20,490 bases of DNA, from IMG/VR virus record IMGVR_UViG_3300015242_000047, positions 1 to 20,490 of that record. The stretch is one strand, 5' to 3'. Source of the DNA: a virus. Shown here in pieces: positions 5,998 to 14,277 of the stretch. Position 1 is the stretch's first letter, and each line of letters starts with the position of its first letter. The notes beneath the pieces were generated by a model, which searched no databases, had not been told where the DNA came from, and saw only the letters and a program-made list of their open reading frames with translations. The position numbers were made by a program, and so were the translations under genes.

Positions 5998-7362
5998 GTG
6001 TCATTCGAGGAACTCGAACGCTTCATCCCTATGAACGAGGCGAAATCCCGCCTGTACTCCTTGTACTTCCGGGCTAAGCAGACCCCCCGAAATACCAGCG
6101 TTATGGCCCCGCCTGAATATAAATTTGCGTATTTCACGAGCGTGGCTTTTTGCAGGCTCGGGTGCCAAGTTCTCTCCGAACGTATCGAGCTGGACTCGGT
6201 CACTGCGGAGAACGACCAGGACACTGAGTACCTCCGGGAAACTCTCATCGCTAACGGTGGTGTAGACATGATGTCCCAAGCCCACATGGCCGCGATGGAG
6301 TATGGCCGCGCTTATCTGGTACCAACCGGGGGCGATCGAGCGGACGGGCTAGCTGTTATCCAAGTTGTCACTGGTCGAGACATGGTTCACGCGGTCGACC
6401 CGTACACCAACGAGGTCACCGAAGCTCTCAGGGTTTACGGAGCGCGTAGGGAGAACCGAGCGTATTACTCCAAGGCCGGGATCCAGTATCGAGTCCCTGC
6501 GGGTAACGGCACGTGGGCTCAGGATCCGGAAGCGACCGATATCGAGTCCAGCGACGGGACAGTGCCTGTTTTCCCCTTGATGTGCCGGGACGAAATTGGC
6601 AGGCCGTGGGGAAGGCCGGAAGCTAAAGATGTGTTCAAGCTCCAGGACGCAGCTTGCCGCGTGGCTACAGACATGTCCGTGACTTCCGGGACCATGGCAA
6701 CGCCAAGGACCATTTTGTTCGGAGTCGAGAAAGAGGACTTTGGCGAGCATGACCCCGAGGGCAACGTCATTGAAGGCACGGTCCCGACCGGTGAGGAGCT
6801 CTATACCGCCAAGCTCCTCACAGTCTCGGACGCGTCGGCAAAGCTAGCGGAGGCCTCGGCAGCTCAGCTCCAGAACTTCTCAACGGCGCTGAACTCAATT
6901 ACGCGACAGGCTGCGGCCCAGATGGGCGTGTCTCAATCCGTGTTTGGTGTGGCTTCGGACGCTAACCCAGCATCGGGCGATTCTATGCGCCAGGATGATT
7001 CCCGCCAGGTCCGGCGCGCGGAACAGCTCACACGCGGATTCGAGCCTGCCTGGAAAGGCATGTTCGAATACATCCTTGTGGGTAATGGCAAGGCCAAGCA
7101 AAAGGTCACTCTTCGCTGGGTAGACCCTGCTTTGCCGAACCTGTCATCTCGTGCCGCAGCTATTTTCCAGCTTGCGGCCGTGGTTGTTAACGGCAAGCCG
7201 TTGTACGACTGGGAGTGGATGCACCAGCTTCTGGGCGATTCTCAGGAAGACATCGATGCGGCAAAGATACGGCAAGAGTCCGAGGACATTAACACGCTTC
7301 TGAATCAACCCCCGCCCCCGGCTCAAGTTCCGCCCGTGACAGCACCCCCGATCAATGGCTAA
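5998..7362 (+). CDS. Portal protein (SPP1 gp6-like)
   Basis: The 454-aa product follows the terminase with a 21-base gap and has the layout of the SPP1 gp6-like portal family of actinophages: an N-terminal helical region (FEELERFIPMNEAKSRLYSL), a wing domain with GGVDMMSQAHMAAMEYGRAY, a region of helices and clip domain (RAEQLTRGFEPAWKGMFEYI), and a Pro-rich end. Portals form a dodecameric ring at one vertex through which DNA enters and leaves. GTG is the start with AAAGGA 7 bases before it. Its last 8 bases overlap the start of the MuF-like gene, usual for this pair. Confidence 0.93.
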   Translation: MSFEELERFIPMNEAKSRLYSLYFRAKQTPRNTSVMAPPEYKFAYFTSVAFCRLGCQVLSERIELDSVTAENDQDTEYLRETLIANGGVDMMSQAHMAAMEYGRAYLVPTGGDRADGLAVIQVVTGRDMVHAVDPYTNEVTEALRVYGARRENRAYYSKAGIQYRVPAGNGTWAQDPEATDIESSDGTVPVFPLMCRDEIGRPWGRPEAKDVFKLQDAACRVATDMSVTSGTMATPRTILFGVEKEDFGEHDPEGNVIEGTVPTGEELYTAKLLTVSDASAKLAEASAAQLQNFSTALNSITRQAAAQMGVSQSVFGVASDANPASGDSMRQDDSRQVRRAEQLTRGFEPAWKGMFEYILVGNGKAKQKVTLRWVDPALPNLSSRAAAIFQLAAVVVNGKPLYDWEWMHQLLGDSQEDIDAAKIRQESEDINTLLNQPPPPAQVPPVTAPPING

Positions 7363-8245
7363 TTCCCCAGCCTTGCGCAAGGCTAAAGAAACCATGTACT
7401 CGAACCTGGTCGACCACACAATCAAGGCGGTAGCGAAGTACCTAGGCCTCACCGTGACCGAGAGCGTTCTCGCTGCTCTGTTCAAGGCCACCAAGCCGCT
7501 CGTGGATCAGGGTCGAAAGAAAGCCCAGGCCATCGCGTTCCAGGACTACCTCCAGTTCATCGCGAAGGTAGACCCGATCCCAAAAATCCCGCTGAATAGG
7601 TTCACAGACGAACTTTGGCGAGGTTCGTTGGCCAAGGTTGCTCCTGTGGGCGAGCTCCTGTCCAATGACGTGGCTACGGAGATCGGCCTTCGGGCGGATC
7701 TGTGGGCCAGGGACGCTGAGTGGGGGCAGCGCGTAGCGTCTGCCAAGTCCGACAGTCGAATCGGCCGAGTAGCCCGGGTGGACTTTGAACCACCCACGTG
7801 CGCGTTCTGTACCCTACTGAACTCGCGCGGTCCGGTGTATGTCTCGGCCGAATCAGGGTCCCGAACACTCCACGTAGGCGATACGTGCGTGATGGTGTTC
7901 GTGGCCCCGGACTCGACTGACTATCCCGGGTCGAATCACACGGCGCAGGCTGAGTCACTGTACAAGGACGCGGCAAAGCGCGCGAAGTCGGGAACCCCCG
8001 AGGACATTCTTCGCGAGCTGAATAAGTCCGGGTCTAGCCAGCACCCAGTGGGTCGAGTCAAGAAGGCCGCGCAGGAGTCCGCCGCTAACGCGTCTGCCTC
8101 CAAGCTAGCTCAAGCCAAAGAACGTGTCCGTAAGATGGAAGTGTTCGTACCCAAATCCGATTCTGCCAAGGCCGCGAAAGAACGCGAACTCACCAAGAAT
8201 CGTCGTATTGTCCAAGCTCTCAGTCCGGGAGGACCCCAAACATGA
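7355..8245 (+). CDS. MuF-like capsid maturation / minor head protein
   Basis: This 296-aa protein sits between portal and scaffold, where actinophages carry the gene called capsid maturation protease or MuF-like minor head protein. The diagnostic pattern is PTCAFCTLLNSRGPVY (about 147-162) followed by LHVGDTC, so that C149, C152, H173 and C178 may bind zinc. The N-terminal half is helical and the C-terminal 80 residues are Lys/Ala-rich. Members of this family are minor internal head proteins that bind the portal; protease activity is often annotated but rarely shown, and I see no proven catalytic triad. Its stop overlaps the scaffold start (ATGA). Confidence 0.85.
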   Translation: MANSPALRKAKETMYSNLVDHTIKAVAKYLGLTVTESVLAALFKATKPLVDQGRKKAQAIAFQDYLQFIAKVDPIPKIPLNRFTDELWRGSLAKVAPVGELLSNDVATEIGLRADLWARDAEWGQRVASAKSDSRIGRVARVDFEPPTCAFCTLLNSRGPVYVSAESGSRTLHVGDTCVMVFVAPDSTDYPGSNHTAQAESLYKDAAKRAKSGTPEDILRELNKSGSSQHPVGRVKKAAQESAANASASKLAQAKERVRKMEVFVPKSDSAKAAKERELTKNRRIVQALSPGGPQT

Positions 8246-8697
8246 CCGCGAATACCTCGCTTGAAGGCTTCCCGCCCGAAGCAATCGAGTATATTTCCGA
8301 ACTCCGCAAAGAAGCGGCCTCGTACCGCGTGGAGCGAAACGAGTTCAAGGCTAAGTTTGAGAGCGCGGGCGATACCCTGGCCGAGGCGAACAAGCACGTG
8401 TCCGAGTTTAACACGCTCCGGGACTCGCACGAGAAGGCTCTTGCGGATGCGAATACGGCCAATGAGAAGTATCAGCGGCTCTCGGTCGCGGCTAAGTTCG
8501 GTATTCCGGATGAGGCTGACCGATTGAAGGGCACGACTCCCGAAGAGCTGGAAGCGGACGCGCAAGCGCTCGCGGCTAAGTTCGGGACCAAGACTCCCGC
8601 TCTCGCGCGGGATGCGGCGGCCGGTGCTGAGAAGCCGGGCGCTCCCGCAGCGGACCCTATATCGGAAGCATTCCGGGCTAAGGGCTTGCTGCTGTAA
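8242..8697 (+). CDS. Scaffolding protein
   Basis: The gene lies immediately before the major capsid gene and encodes a 151-aa, highly charged, mostly helical protein. The coiled-coil-like part spans about residues 15-75 (ISELRKEAASYRVERNEFK, then DTLAEANKHVSEFNTLRDS). A short conserved-type element, RLSVAAKFGIPDEADRL (79-95), an Ala-rich linker and a C-terminal SEAFRAKGLLL tail follow. This architecture is standard for siphovirus scaffolds, which guide capsid assembly and then leave the head. ATG overlaps the previous stop (ATGA). The last codons form the left arm of a hairpin. Confidence 0.88.
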   Translation: MTANTSLEGFPPEAIEYISELRKEAASYRVERNEFKAKFESAGDTLAEANKHVSEFNTLRDSHEKALADANTANEKYQRLSVAAKFGIPDEADRLKGTTPEELEADAQALAAKFGTKTPALARDAAAGAEKPGAPAADPISEAFRAKGLLL

Positions 8698-8732
8698 AGG
8701 GCTGGATGCCCCGTTTGTTCAGACCCCTTTAC
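8694..8732 (+). promoter_or_regulatory. Hairpin between scaffold and major capsid genes
   Basis: GTAAAGGG (8694-8701, including the scaffold stop codon) pairs perfectly with CCCTTTAC (8725-8732) across a 23-base loop. There is no T-run. The capsid ribosome binding site (AAAGGAG, about 8735) begins just after the stem. It may protect or define the 5' end of a capsid mRNA, or act as a weak attenuator. Confidence 0.45.
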
Positions 8733-8747
8733 TAAAGGAGAGCCTCA

Positions 8748-9674
8748 ATGGCTACGCCAGATCCAAACCTGATTAATACTACTGACTTCTTCATCGATCC
8801 GACTACGGTCACGGTTGACCTTTCCGACTCGCGCAAGTACTCGTTTGTCCAGAGCCTTGGGACCCAGGTCCAGTTCGGCTACGCTGGTGGACGGTACCTG
8901 AACCTGGGTGACATCGAGGGCGGCTTCGTTGGGGCTGAGGGTGGCGCCAAGCCGGTCGCTAACCCGGCCACCTCCGCAGGTTCGATCGCGGTTCGCGAGT
9001 GGGCAGTTGTTGTCCCGATTCCGAAGCGCCTCCTGGATGCAAACCCCCAGGCGGCCGTTTCCCTGATTCGGGCCAAGCTCCCCGAGGCCTTTGCTCGCGG
9101 TTTTGACAACCTCGCGACCACGGGTGCGGGTGTCAGCGGCCAGTCGAACCTCAGCCAGGTCACCAACACGGTTTCGCTTGGTACCGCGACCCAGGCCCAG
9201 GGCGGTATCTGGAAAGACTTCAACTCTGGTCTCCGGATCCTGGCCCAGAGCCACAAGCGCCTCTCTGGCACGGTCCTCGATTACATCATCGAGCCCGCCG
9301 TGAACGAGGCTGTTGACACCACGGGCCGCCCGCTGTTTGTGGACTCCCCGGTTGGCCCGGACACTAACTCGGTTGACCGTAGCGGTCGTCTGCTTGGCCG
9401 TCCGGCTTCGTTCGTGGACAGCATCCAGTCCGGTGCTGGCGCGACCGGTACCGTTGGCTACATGGGTGACTGGTCGCGTCTTCTGTGGGGCACAGTTGGT
9501 GGCATCCAGTACATGGTGTCAACCGAAGGTACCTACAACGACGGGACCACGGTTCACTCTGCGGTTCAGGAGAACCTTGTGCTGTTCCGTGCGGAGGCCC
9601 TGATCGGCATCCAGGTTGCGGACACTGACGCGTTCGTGCGTCTGCTCAACGGCACTCTGCCGCCGACCAGCTAA
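8748..9674 (+). CDS. Major capsid protein (HK97 fold)
   Basis: Position after the scaffold, length of 308 aa and composition identify this as the shell protein. HK97-type features include an N-terminal region after PDPNLINTTDFF, the long-strand and E-loop-like part around GGFVGAEGGAKPV with SAGSIAVREWAVVVPIPKRL (about 78-97), the spine-helix candidate AAVSLIRAKLPEAFARGFD, and the C-terminal P-domain strand LFRAEALIGIQVADTDAFVRL. It has Gly/Ala-rich surface loops (SGAGATGTVG). AAAGGAG precedes the ATG. Removal of a large N-terminal pro-domain is not expected at this length, since a separate scaffold is present. Confidence 0.93.
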   Translation: MATPDPNLINTTDFFIDPTTVTVDLSDSRKYSFVQSLGTQVQFGYAGGRYLNLGDIEGGFVGAEGGAKPVANPATSAGSIAVREWAVVVPIPKRLLDANPQAAVSLIRAKLPEAFARGFDNLATTGAGVSGQSNLSQVTNTVSLGTATQAQGGIWKDFNSGLRILAQSHKRLSGTVLDYIIEPAVNEAVDTTGRPLFVDSPVGPDTNSVDRSGRLLGRPASFVDSIQSGAGATGTVGYMGDWSRLLWGTVGGIQYMVSTEGTYNDGTTVHSAVQENLVLFRAEALIGIQVADTDAFVRLLNGTLPPTS

Positions 9675-9697
9675 TCTGACCCGGAAGGCTTGATCTC

Positions 9698-10783
9698 GTG
9701 ACAAACCTGGTGTTGCCTTCCGGATCTCAGATCGGTATCGGGCAAGAAGGCGCGTACCACTTCCTTTATAACGGTGCGCGCCTTCTGGACCCGGCTCCTA
9801 AACAAAAGCTGGTCAAAGTTCCGACCAACCGCAAGGTCAAGGTTCTAGCCGTGGTTCACGGCTGGATGCCGTATCTCGCCGCAGGCTCGGAACGAATGCT
9901 ACAACACATGCTCGCGGCTCTGCCCAAGATCGAGTACGAGATCGAAATCCTATCCCGTGGCTCTGCGGACACCCGATACGAGGCTACCCCATACGAGTAC
10001 GAGGGCATGCTCGTGACCACGGGGTTCACCCCCCAGTTTGAACCCGACTTGATTATTACCCATCACGGGCCGTCAGCACGAGTTGTGTCCTTGCTCCGTG
10101 AAGATTACCCGGGCGTGCCCGTGGTCGCGGTATTCCACAATGAGCGGCTTGATATCCCGGACATTCTCGCGCTGAACGCTGACCTGAACGTGTTCAACAC
10201 GAAGTGGGTTAAGAAGGCTATCGGCCGGAATGGGCTTGTGGTCCACCCCCCGCTTGAGTATGAGCGCCATCACGTGGACGAGACCGGTGACGTAGTCACC
10301 CTGATCAATCTCCAGGAAAACAAGGGTGTGGCCACGTTCCATCGCTTGGCTGAGAGAATGCCTGAGGTCAACTTCTTGGGTGTGATCGGGTCTCACGGTG
10401 AGCAAGAACCGAAACCCGGTCCAAACCTCACCGTGAACCCTGGTACCCAAGATATGCGTGAGGTTTGGTCCCAGACCAAGGTGCTTCTGGCCCCGTCCGA
10501 GTACGAGTCTTTTGGCATGGTCGCGGCCGAGGCATGCGCATCGGGTATCCCCGTGATCGCACACCCAACACCTGGTTTGGTCGAATGCCTCGGGTTTGCC
10601 GGGATCTTCGTTGACCGCGAGGACACAGATACATACGAACGCACGCTCAGGCTCCTCCTTACGGACCGGCAGACCTACGAAGAGCATTCGGCCATGGCTA
10701 CAGAGCGAGGCCACCAGATCGTCGCTCAGACCCAGACCGAGCTTGCCCGGTTCGTGAGAGAAGTGCGGAAGTTGGTGAGGTAA
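9698..10783 (+). CDS. GT-B fold glycosyltransferase, GT4 family, with N-terminal extension (361 aa)
   Basis: The C-terminal half shows the GT4 signature: PSEYESFGMVAAEACASGIP (266-285), with the E-x7-E pair E270/E278, followed by HPTPGLVECLG. The N-terminal Rossmann-like half starts at about residue 47 (VKVLAVVHGW) and contains AAGSERMLQHML, matching the donor/acceptor loop of GT4 enzymes. The first 46 residues (LPSGSQIGIGQEGAYHFLYN) are not part of the GT4 fold and may anchor the enzyme to its target. GTG is the start with GGAAGG 9 bases upstream. It sits directly after the major capsid gene and its stop overlaps the next start (TAATG), which suggests that it glycosylates the capsid or the adjacent fibre proteins. 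That target is inferred. Confidence 0.87.
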   Translation: MTNLVLPSGSQIGIGQEGAYHFLYNGARLLDPAPKQKLVKVPTNRKVKVLAVVHGWMPYLAAGSERMLQHMLAALPKIEYEIEILSRGSADTRYEATPYEYEGMLVTTGFTPQFEPDLIITHHGPSARVVSLLREDYPGVPVVAVFHNERLDIPDILALNADLNVFNTKWVKKAIGRNGLVVHPPLEYERHHVDETGDVVTLINLQENKGVATFHRLAERMPEVNFLGVIGSHGEQEPKPGPNLTVNPGTQDMREVWSQTKVLLAPSEYESFGMVAAEACASGIPVIAHPTPGLVECLGFAGIFVDREDTDTYERTLRLLLTDRQTYEEHSAMATERGHQIVAQTQTELARFVREVRKLVR

Positions 10784-11271
10784 TGGTCGAGGTTTACGCC
10801 AACAGGTGGGGGCCGCAAGGGATTAACTACGCGGACGGACGCTCGGTCGGTGTCGCGTCCGTTCTCGTTCGCCGATCCCCGGATAACACGCTCGCTGCTT
10901 TGTACACGGACCGGATCCGATCTGCCCAGATCTCCAACCCGATGCTCACGGACGCAACTGGCAACCTAACCTTTTTCGCGGACCCGGGCGAGTACACCTG
11001 CACGGTACACGGTTTTACGTTCATCGTCTCTATCCCAGATAACCCGGACGAGCCCGAATCGGGTGGCGGGGGCGGCCCTACTCAGTACGTGTACACGCAA
11101 TCGGTCCCCCTTGCTACGTGGATTATCAACCACGACCTGGGCAGGAAGACCCACTGCACTATTTTTGATCCGTTCGGGGTCGAAGTGGAAACCGATGTTC
11201 AAGCAGGCTCACTGTTCCAGACGACGGTGATCTTCCCCAGCCCTGCCACGGGCTCCGCAGTTATTTCGTGA
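10783..11271 (+). CDS. Putative head decoration / fibre protein (162 aa)
   Basis: There appear to be two beta-rich domains. The N-terminal one (about 1-90) contains NPMLTDATGNLTFFADPGEY, a pattern common in phage fibre and decoration proteins. A Gly-rich linker (ESGGGGGP) leads to a C-terminal domain with YVYTQSVPLATWIINHDLG (100-118) and VIFPSPATGSAVIS, the small Ig-like virion domain seen at the end of many tail and fibre proteins. ATG overlaps the glycosyltransferase stop (TAATG). It is placed between capsid and connector genes, so a head-surface role fits better than a tail tip role, although a receptor-binding role is possible. Confidence 0.68.
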   Translation: MVEVYANRWGPQGINYADGRSVGVASVLVRRSPDNTLAALYTDRIRSAQISNPMLTDATGNLTFFADPGEYTCTVHGFTFIVSIPDNPDEPESGGGGGPTQYVYTQSVPLATWIINHDLGRKTHCTIFDPFGVEVETDVQAGSLFQTTVIFPSPATGSAVIS

Positions 11272-11281
11272 AGGGCACGTT

Positions 11282-12193
11282 ATGGCCAGGAAATTCCTCA
11301 CAGGTGTGGACCTCAATAACCAGAGGGCCCAGGCCGTAGCAGACCCCACCTCCGCTACCGACGCTGCTAACAAGCAGTACGTGGACGCTCTCGTTGCTGG
11401 TCTTCGCTGGAAGACCGCAGTGCGAGCAGCGTCCACTACGAACGGGACTCTAGCGTCCGCGTTCGTAAACGGTTCGACTCTTGACGGAGTTGTTCTGGCG
11501 ACAGGCGATCGAATCCTGCTCAAAGACCAGACCGCTCAGACTGAGAACGGTGTTTATACCGTCAACGCGTCTGGAGCTCCGACACGGGCCCTGGACTCCG
11601 ATTCACCCGCTGAGCTCGACAACGCCACGGTATTCGTGGTCTCGGGCACGGTAAACAACGATCGCGCGTATACCCAGACCACTCCGAGTCCGACCATCGG
11701 TTCGAGCAACATCGTCTGGTCGCAGTTCGGTGGCGGCACAGCTTATACCGCAGACAACAACGGTGTCGAGCTGGTCGGAACGGTCTTCTCCTTGAAGATC
11801 GACGGCACGAGCCTTTCCGAGACCTCAAGCGGTGTCCGAATCGCTTCGGCAGCGGCCGGGGCAGGCCTAATCGAATCCTCGGGTATCCTCGCCGTAGGTG
11901 CGGGGACCGGGATCACGGTCAACGCGAACGATATCGCGGTTGATCCTACAGTGGTTACGACTACCCCGAGCACCGTGGTTCGTAAGTACTCGGTCCTGAT
12001 CGGCAACGGGTCGTTGACTTCGATCCCGGTAACGCATTCACTCGGAACCGCAGACGTTACGTACTCTATCCGCGACGCGGGATCGAACGAGTTCGTGGAG
12101 TGTGACGTGGTGTCAACCTCGACTACGGTTCTCACGCTTACCTTCGCAACCGCGCCCACCTCTAACCAGTACAAGGTCACGGTGCATGGCTGA
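11282..12193 (+). CDS. Fibre-type protein (303 aa), possibly head fibre or receptor-binding
   Basis: The N-terminus has the attachment motif common in phage fibres, DPTSATDAANKQYVDALVAG (about 21-40), followed by the fibre domain with TGDRILLKDQTAQTENGVYT (74-93) and DNATVFVVSGTVNNDRAYTQ (113-132). A repetitive shaft-like region (about 150-220: GVELVGTVFSLKID, then GILAVGAGTGITVNANDIAV) leads to a C-terminal Ig-like domain (IPVTHSLGTADVTYSI) that resembles the end of the preceding protein. GAAGGG precedes the ATG, and the stop overlaps the next start (TGATG). It probably forms a trimeric fibre; whether this attaches to head or tail is not decidable from sequence. Confidence 0.75.
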   Translation: MARKFLTGVDLNNQRAQAVADPTSATDAANKQYVDALVAGLRWKTAVRAASTTNGTLASAFVNGSTLDGVVLATGDRILLKDQTAQTENGVYTVNASGAPTRALDSDSPAELDNATVFVVSGTVNNDRAYTQTTPSPTIGSSNIVWSQFGGGTAYTADNNGVELVGTVFSLKIDGTSLSETSSGVRIASAAAGAGLIESSGILAVGAGTGITVNANDIAVDPTVVTTTPSTVVRKYSVLIGNGSLTSIPVTHSLGTADVTYSIRDAGSNEFVECDVVSTSTTVLTLTFATAPTSNQYKVTVHG

Positions 12194-14277
12194 TGGGGCT
12201 CCAGTACAAGGGGGTTGTTTCTAACCCAGACGGTATTGCTACCAAGCTTTACGTTGACAAGTATGCCCCTGTGTGCTCCCGAACAAGTACCAACACGGGA
12301 AACGATGGATCGTCCAGCACGGGCACGGTAGCAACCACCTTCGCGCGCACGGGGCGCACGTTGCATCGTGTGCTCACAGGGGCTAACGCGCTACGGTTCG
12401 AGTACCTCAATTGGTATACCCAGCCAAACGGGTCCCCGGGTGAGGTAAACAACCCGAACGCGGTTACTTACCGCGCTTCGATCGAATACCCCGCAGGCAG
12501 GTGGCGGCAGATTTCGGGCTCTACCACTTGGTCCTCCGCAACCGCTTACGCCGCGCTCGAACAGGTGGTGTATTCGGGAAACTCGTACGTGGCCTTGAAG
12601 GCAACCACGATCGCGACTGTCCCAACGTCAGCTCTCGGTACGGAATGGCAACTTGTTACGCGTTACACGGTGTCTTTCGAGGGGCAAGACGTGGATCGAC
12701 GCGTGACGGTCGTTGCCGGAGGCAGCGCTACATCACTACCCGTGCTGCTGAATGTCAAAGAGGGCAACTGGTTAGCGGTCACGACTACGGTGGTCACGAA
12801 CAACGCGGCGAACAGTTTTTCGGGGGATATCCATGGCTCGCTGGCGTATGACTTTGCTCAGGACTACCCGAGCTCTGCTCCGACAGTAACCACGGTCGAT
12901 CTGGTCGATAAGAATGTGACCACTGAGACTAACGCTGCGGCAAGTACTCGTATCCCGTACCCCTCGGTTATCTGGGGGAACACCCGAGACTACACCTACA
13001 TAGGCCTGGCAGGTGACTCACTTGGTTACGGGTACGGGGACACGTTTGAGGACTCTGAGCTCAAAGGTTTCTTCGTCCGCGCGATGGATGCAGAGAACCG
13101 GCTTTACCGAAAGGTAGCCATCGGTGCGGACCAGATGCAATTTTGGGCTGGTGGGAATGCGGAGAAGCGCATTCAGCTGCTCGAAAAGGCCGATGCGATC
13201 CTGTGCCATCTCGGCGCGAACGACATCACGGGTGGCCGGACGTTGGCCCAGTTGCAGGCCAACGCGATTGAAGTGTGGGGCTTGCTGGGCAGGTCTGGTT
13301 CGCGAGTATGGCAGACTACGCAACGCCCGAAGTCCGCGAGTACGGACGCATGGGCAACGAAGGCAAACCAGACGCCCACCTCACCAGCTTACGCAGTCGG
13401 TGGAGTGCGCGATACGTGGAACGCATGGCTACGCGGCGGCGCCTCGACAGTAATTCAGGGCAAGACCTTGACTGCTGGGCAATCTGGCCACCCGCTTACC
13501 GGCGTGGCTGATATTTCATACGCACTGGAAGACCAAGCCGACCAATTCTATTACCGGTCCCCGGGGTACACTACTGACGGCACACACCCCACGTTATTGG
13601 GACACACCGATTTTGGCACGGCCTTACGAGCTTATGTCACTCGAATGTTACGACCAGTCCCGACTACGGCGTTGGAAACAACGTCATCCGATCGTAAGTG
13701 GGGGTTGGGCGCGGGCGGGCAATACGCGTACATGTTCCGTAACAACGAGATCATGAGCCCAGCCCCAGCGTGGGCATGCACGAAAACCCAAACCCTGGAT
13801 GCAACAAAAAAAGGGTTGTTTGTGATGATGGGGTATAGTGAAGAATCGGTTGTATTGACCGGCATTCAAACGTTGTACTCTAACATTCCCTCAGCTGCTA
13901 CGAAGATCGCGGCGTATGCCGGTAGCGGCTTCAACATGAACAAGATCGATTCCGATCGAACGATCGCCGCGCAGAACGGGTATCAACGACTGGCGTTCTC
14001 TATACCCCAGCGGGTAAGGGGTTTCATTGGTGTCTACTTCTTTGTGGACACGGCAACGGTCACCCCACCCACCCTACTGGCTACTCCAGTTTCGGACTCA
14101 TTCACGCTAACCACACCATCATACGCAAACTTCACGGCGTTGACCCCACAAAGCTTGGCTCGGGTGGTATCTATCCCGAACACCCCGCTTACGTCGTTGC
14201 CCGCGTCAGTTGATATTACCCTAGGTGGCGGTGTCTGGATCTTGGCTACTCAAATCCCGTTCGTTACGTTCTACTAA
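12193..14277 (+). CDS. Virion SGNH/GDSL esterase with nested carbohydrate-binding-like module (694 aa)
   Basis: The SGNH hydrolase blocks are all visible: IGLAGDSLGYGYGD (block I, nucleophile S276), CHLGANDI (block III, N343) and DGTHPT (block V, D462 and H465). Such enzymes remove acyl groups from polysaccharides. Upstream, about residues 52-220 form a beta-sandwich-like domain (RFEYLNWYTQPNGSPGE; NWLAVTTTVVTN) into which a short module at 113-153 is inserted (WSSATAYAALEQVVYSGNSY ... W152), matching CBM5/12-like sugar-binding modules of phage proteins. The N-terminus (IATKLYVDKY) has a KxYVD attachment motif like the previous fibre protein. About 200 residues at the end form an unknown beta-rich domain. 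The gene is coupled to the previous one (TGATG). Function: likely binds and deacylates host surface glycan during adsorption. Confidence 0.85.
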   Translation: MGLQYKGVVSNPDGIATKLYVDKYAPVCSRTSTNTGNDGSSSTGTVATTFARTGRTLHRVLTGANALRFEYLNWYTQPNGSPGEVNNPNAVTYRASIEYPAGRWRQISGSTTWSSATAYAALEQVVYSGNSYVALKATTIATVPTSALGTEWQLVTRYTVSFEGQDVDRRVTVVAGGSATSLPVLLNVKEGNWLAVTTTVVTNNAANSFSGDIHGSLAYDFAQDYPSSAPTVTTVDLVDKNVTTETNAAASTRIPYPSVIWGNTRDYTYIGLAGDSLGYGYGDTFEDSELKGFFVRAMDAENRLYRKVAIGADQMQFWAGGNAEKRIQLLEKADAILCHLGANDITGGRTLAQLQANAIEVWGLLGRSGSRVWQTTQRPKSASTDAWATKANQTPTSPAYAVGGVRDTWNAWLRGGASTVIQGKTLTAGQSGHPLTGVADISYALEDQADQFYYRSPGYTTDGTHPTLLGHTDFGTALRAYVTRMLRPVPTTALETTSSDRKWGLGAGGQYAYMFRNNEIMSPAPAWACTKTQTLDATKKGLFVMMGYSEESVVLTGIQTLYSNIPSAATKIAAYAGSGFNMNKIDSDRTIAAQNGYQRLAFSIPQRVRGFIGVYFFVDTATVTPPTLLATPVSDSFTLTTPSYANFTALTPQSLARVVSIPNTPLTSLPASVDITLGGGVWILATQIPFVTFY

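Noticed and set aside
7355-8245. Active protease assignment for the MuF-like protein
   Set aside because: Often annotated as a maturation protease, but no catalytic set is visible; the CxxC/H/C pattern fits a structural metal site better.
10073-10714. 213-codon minus-strand frame
   Set aside because: Antisense to the GT4 catalytic domain with its E-x7-E motif.
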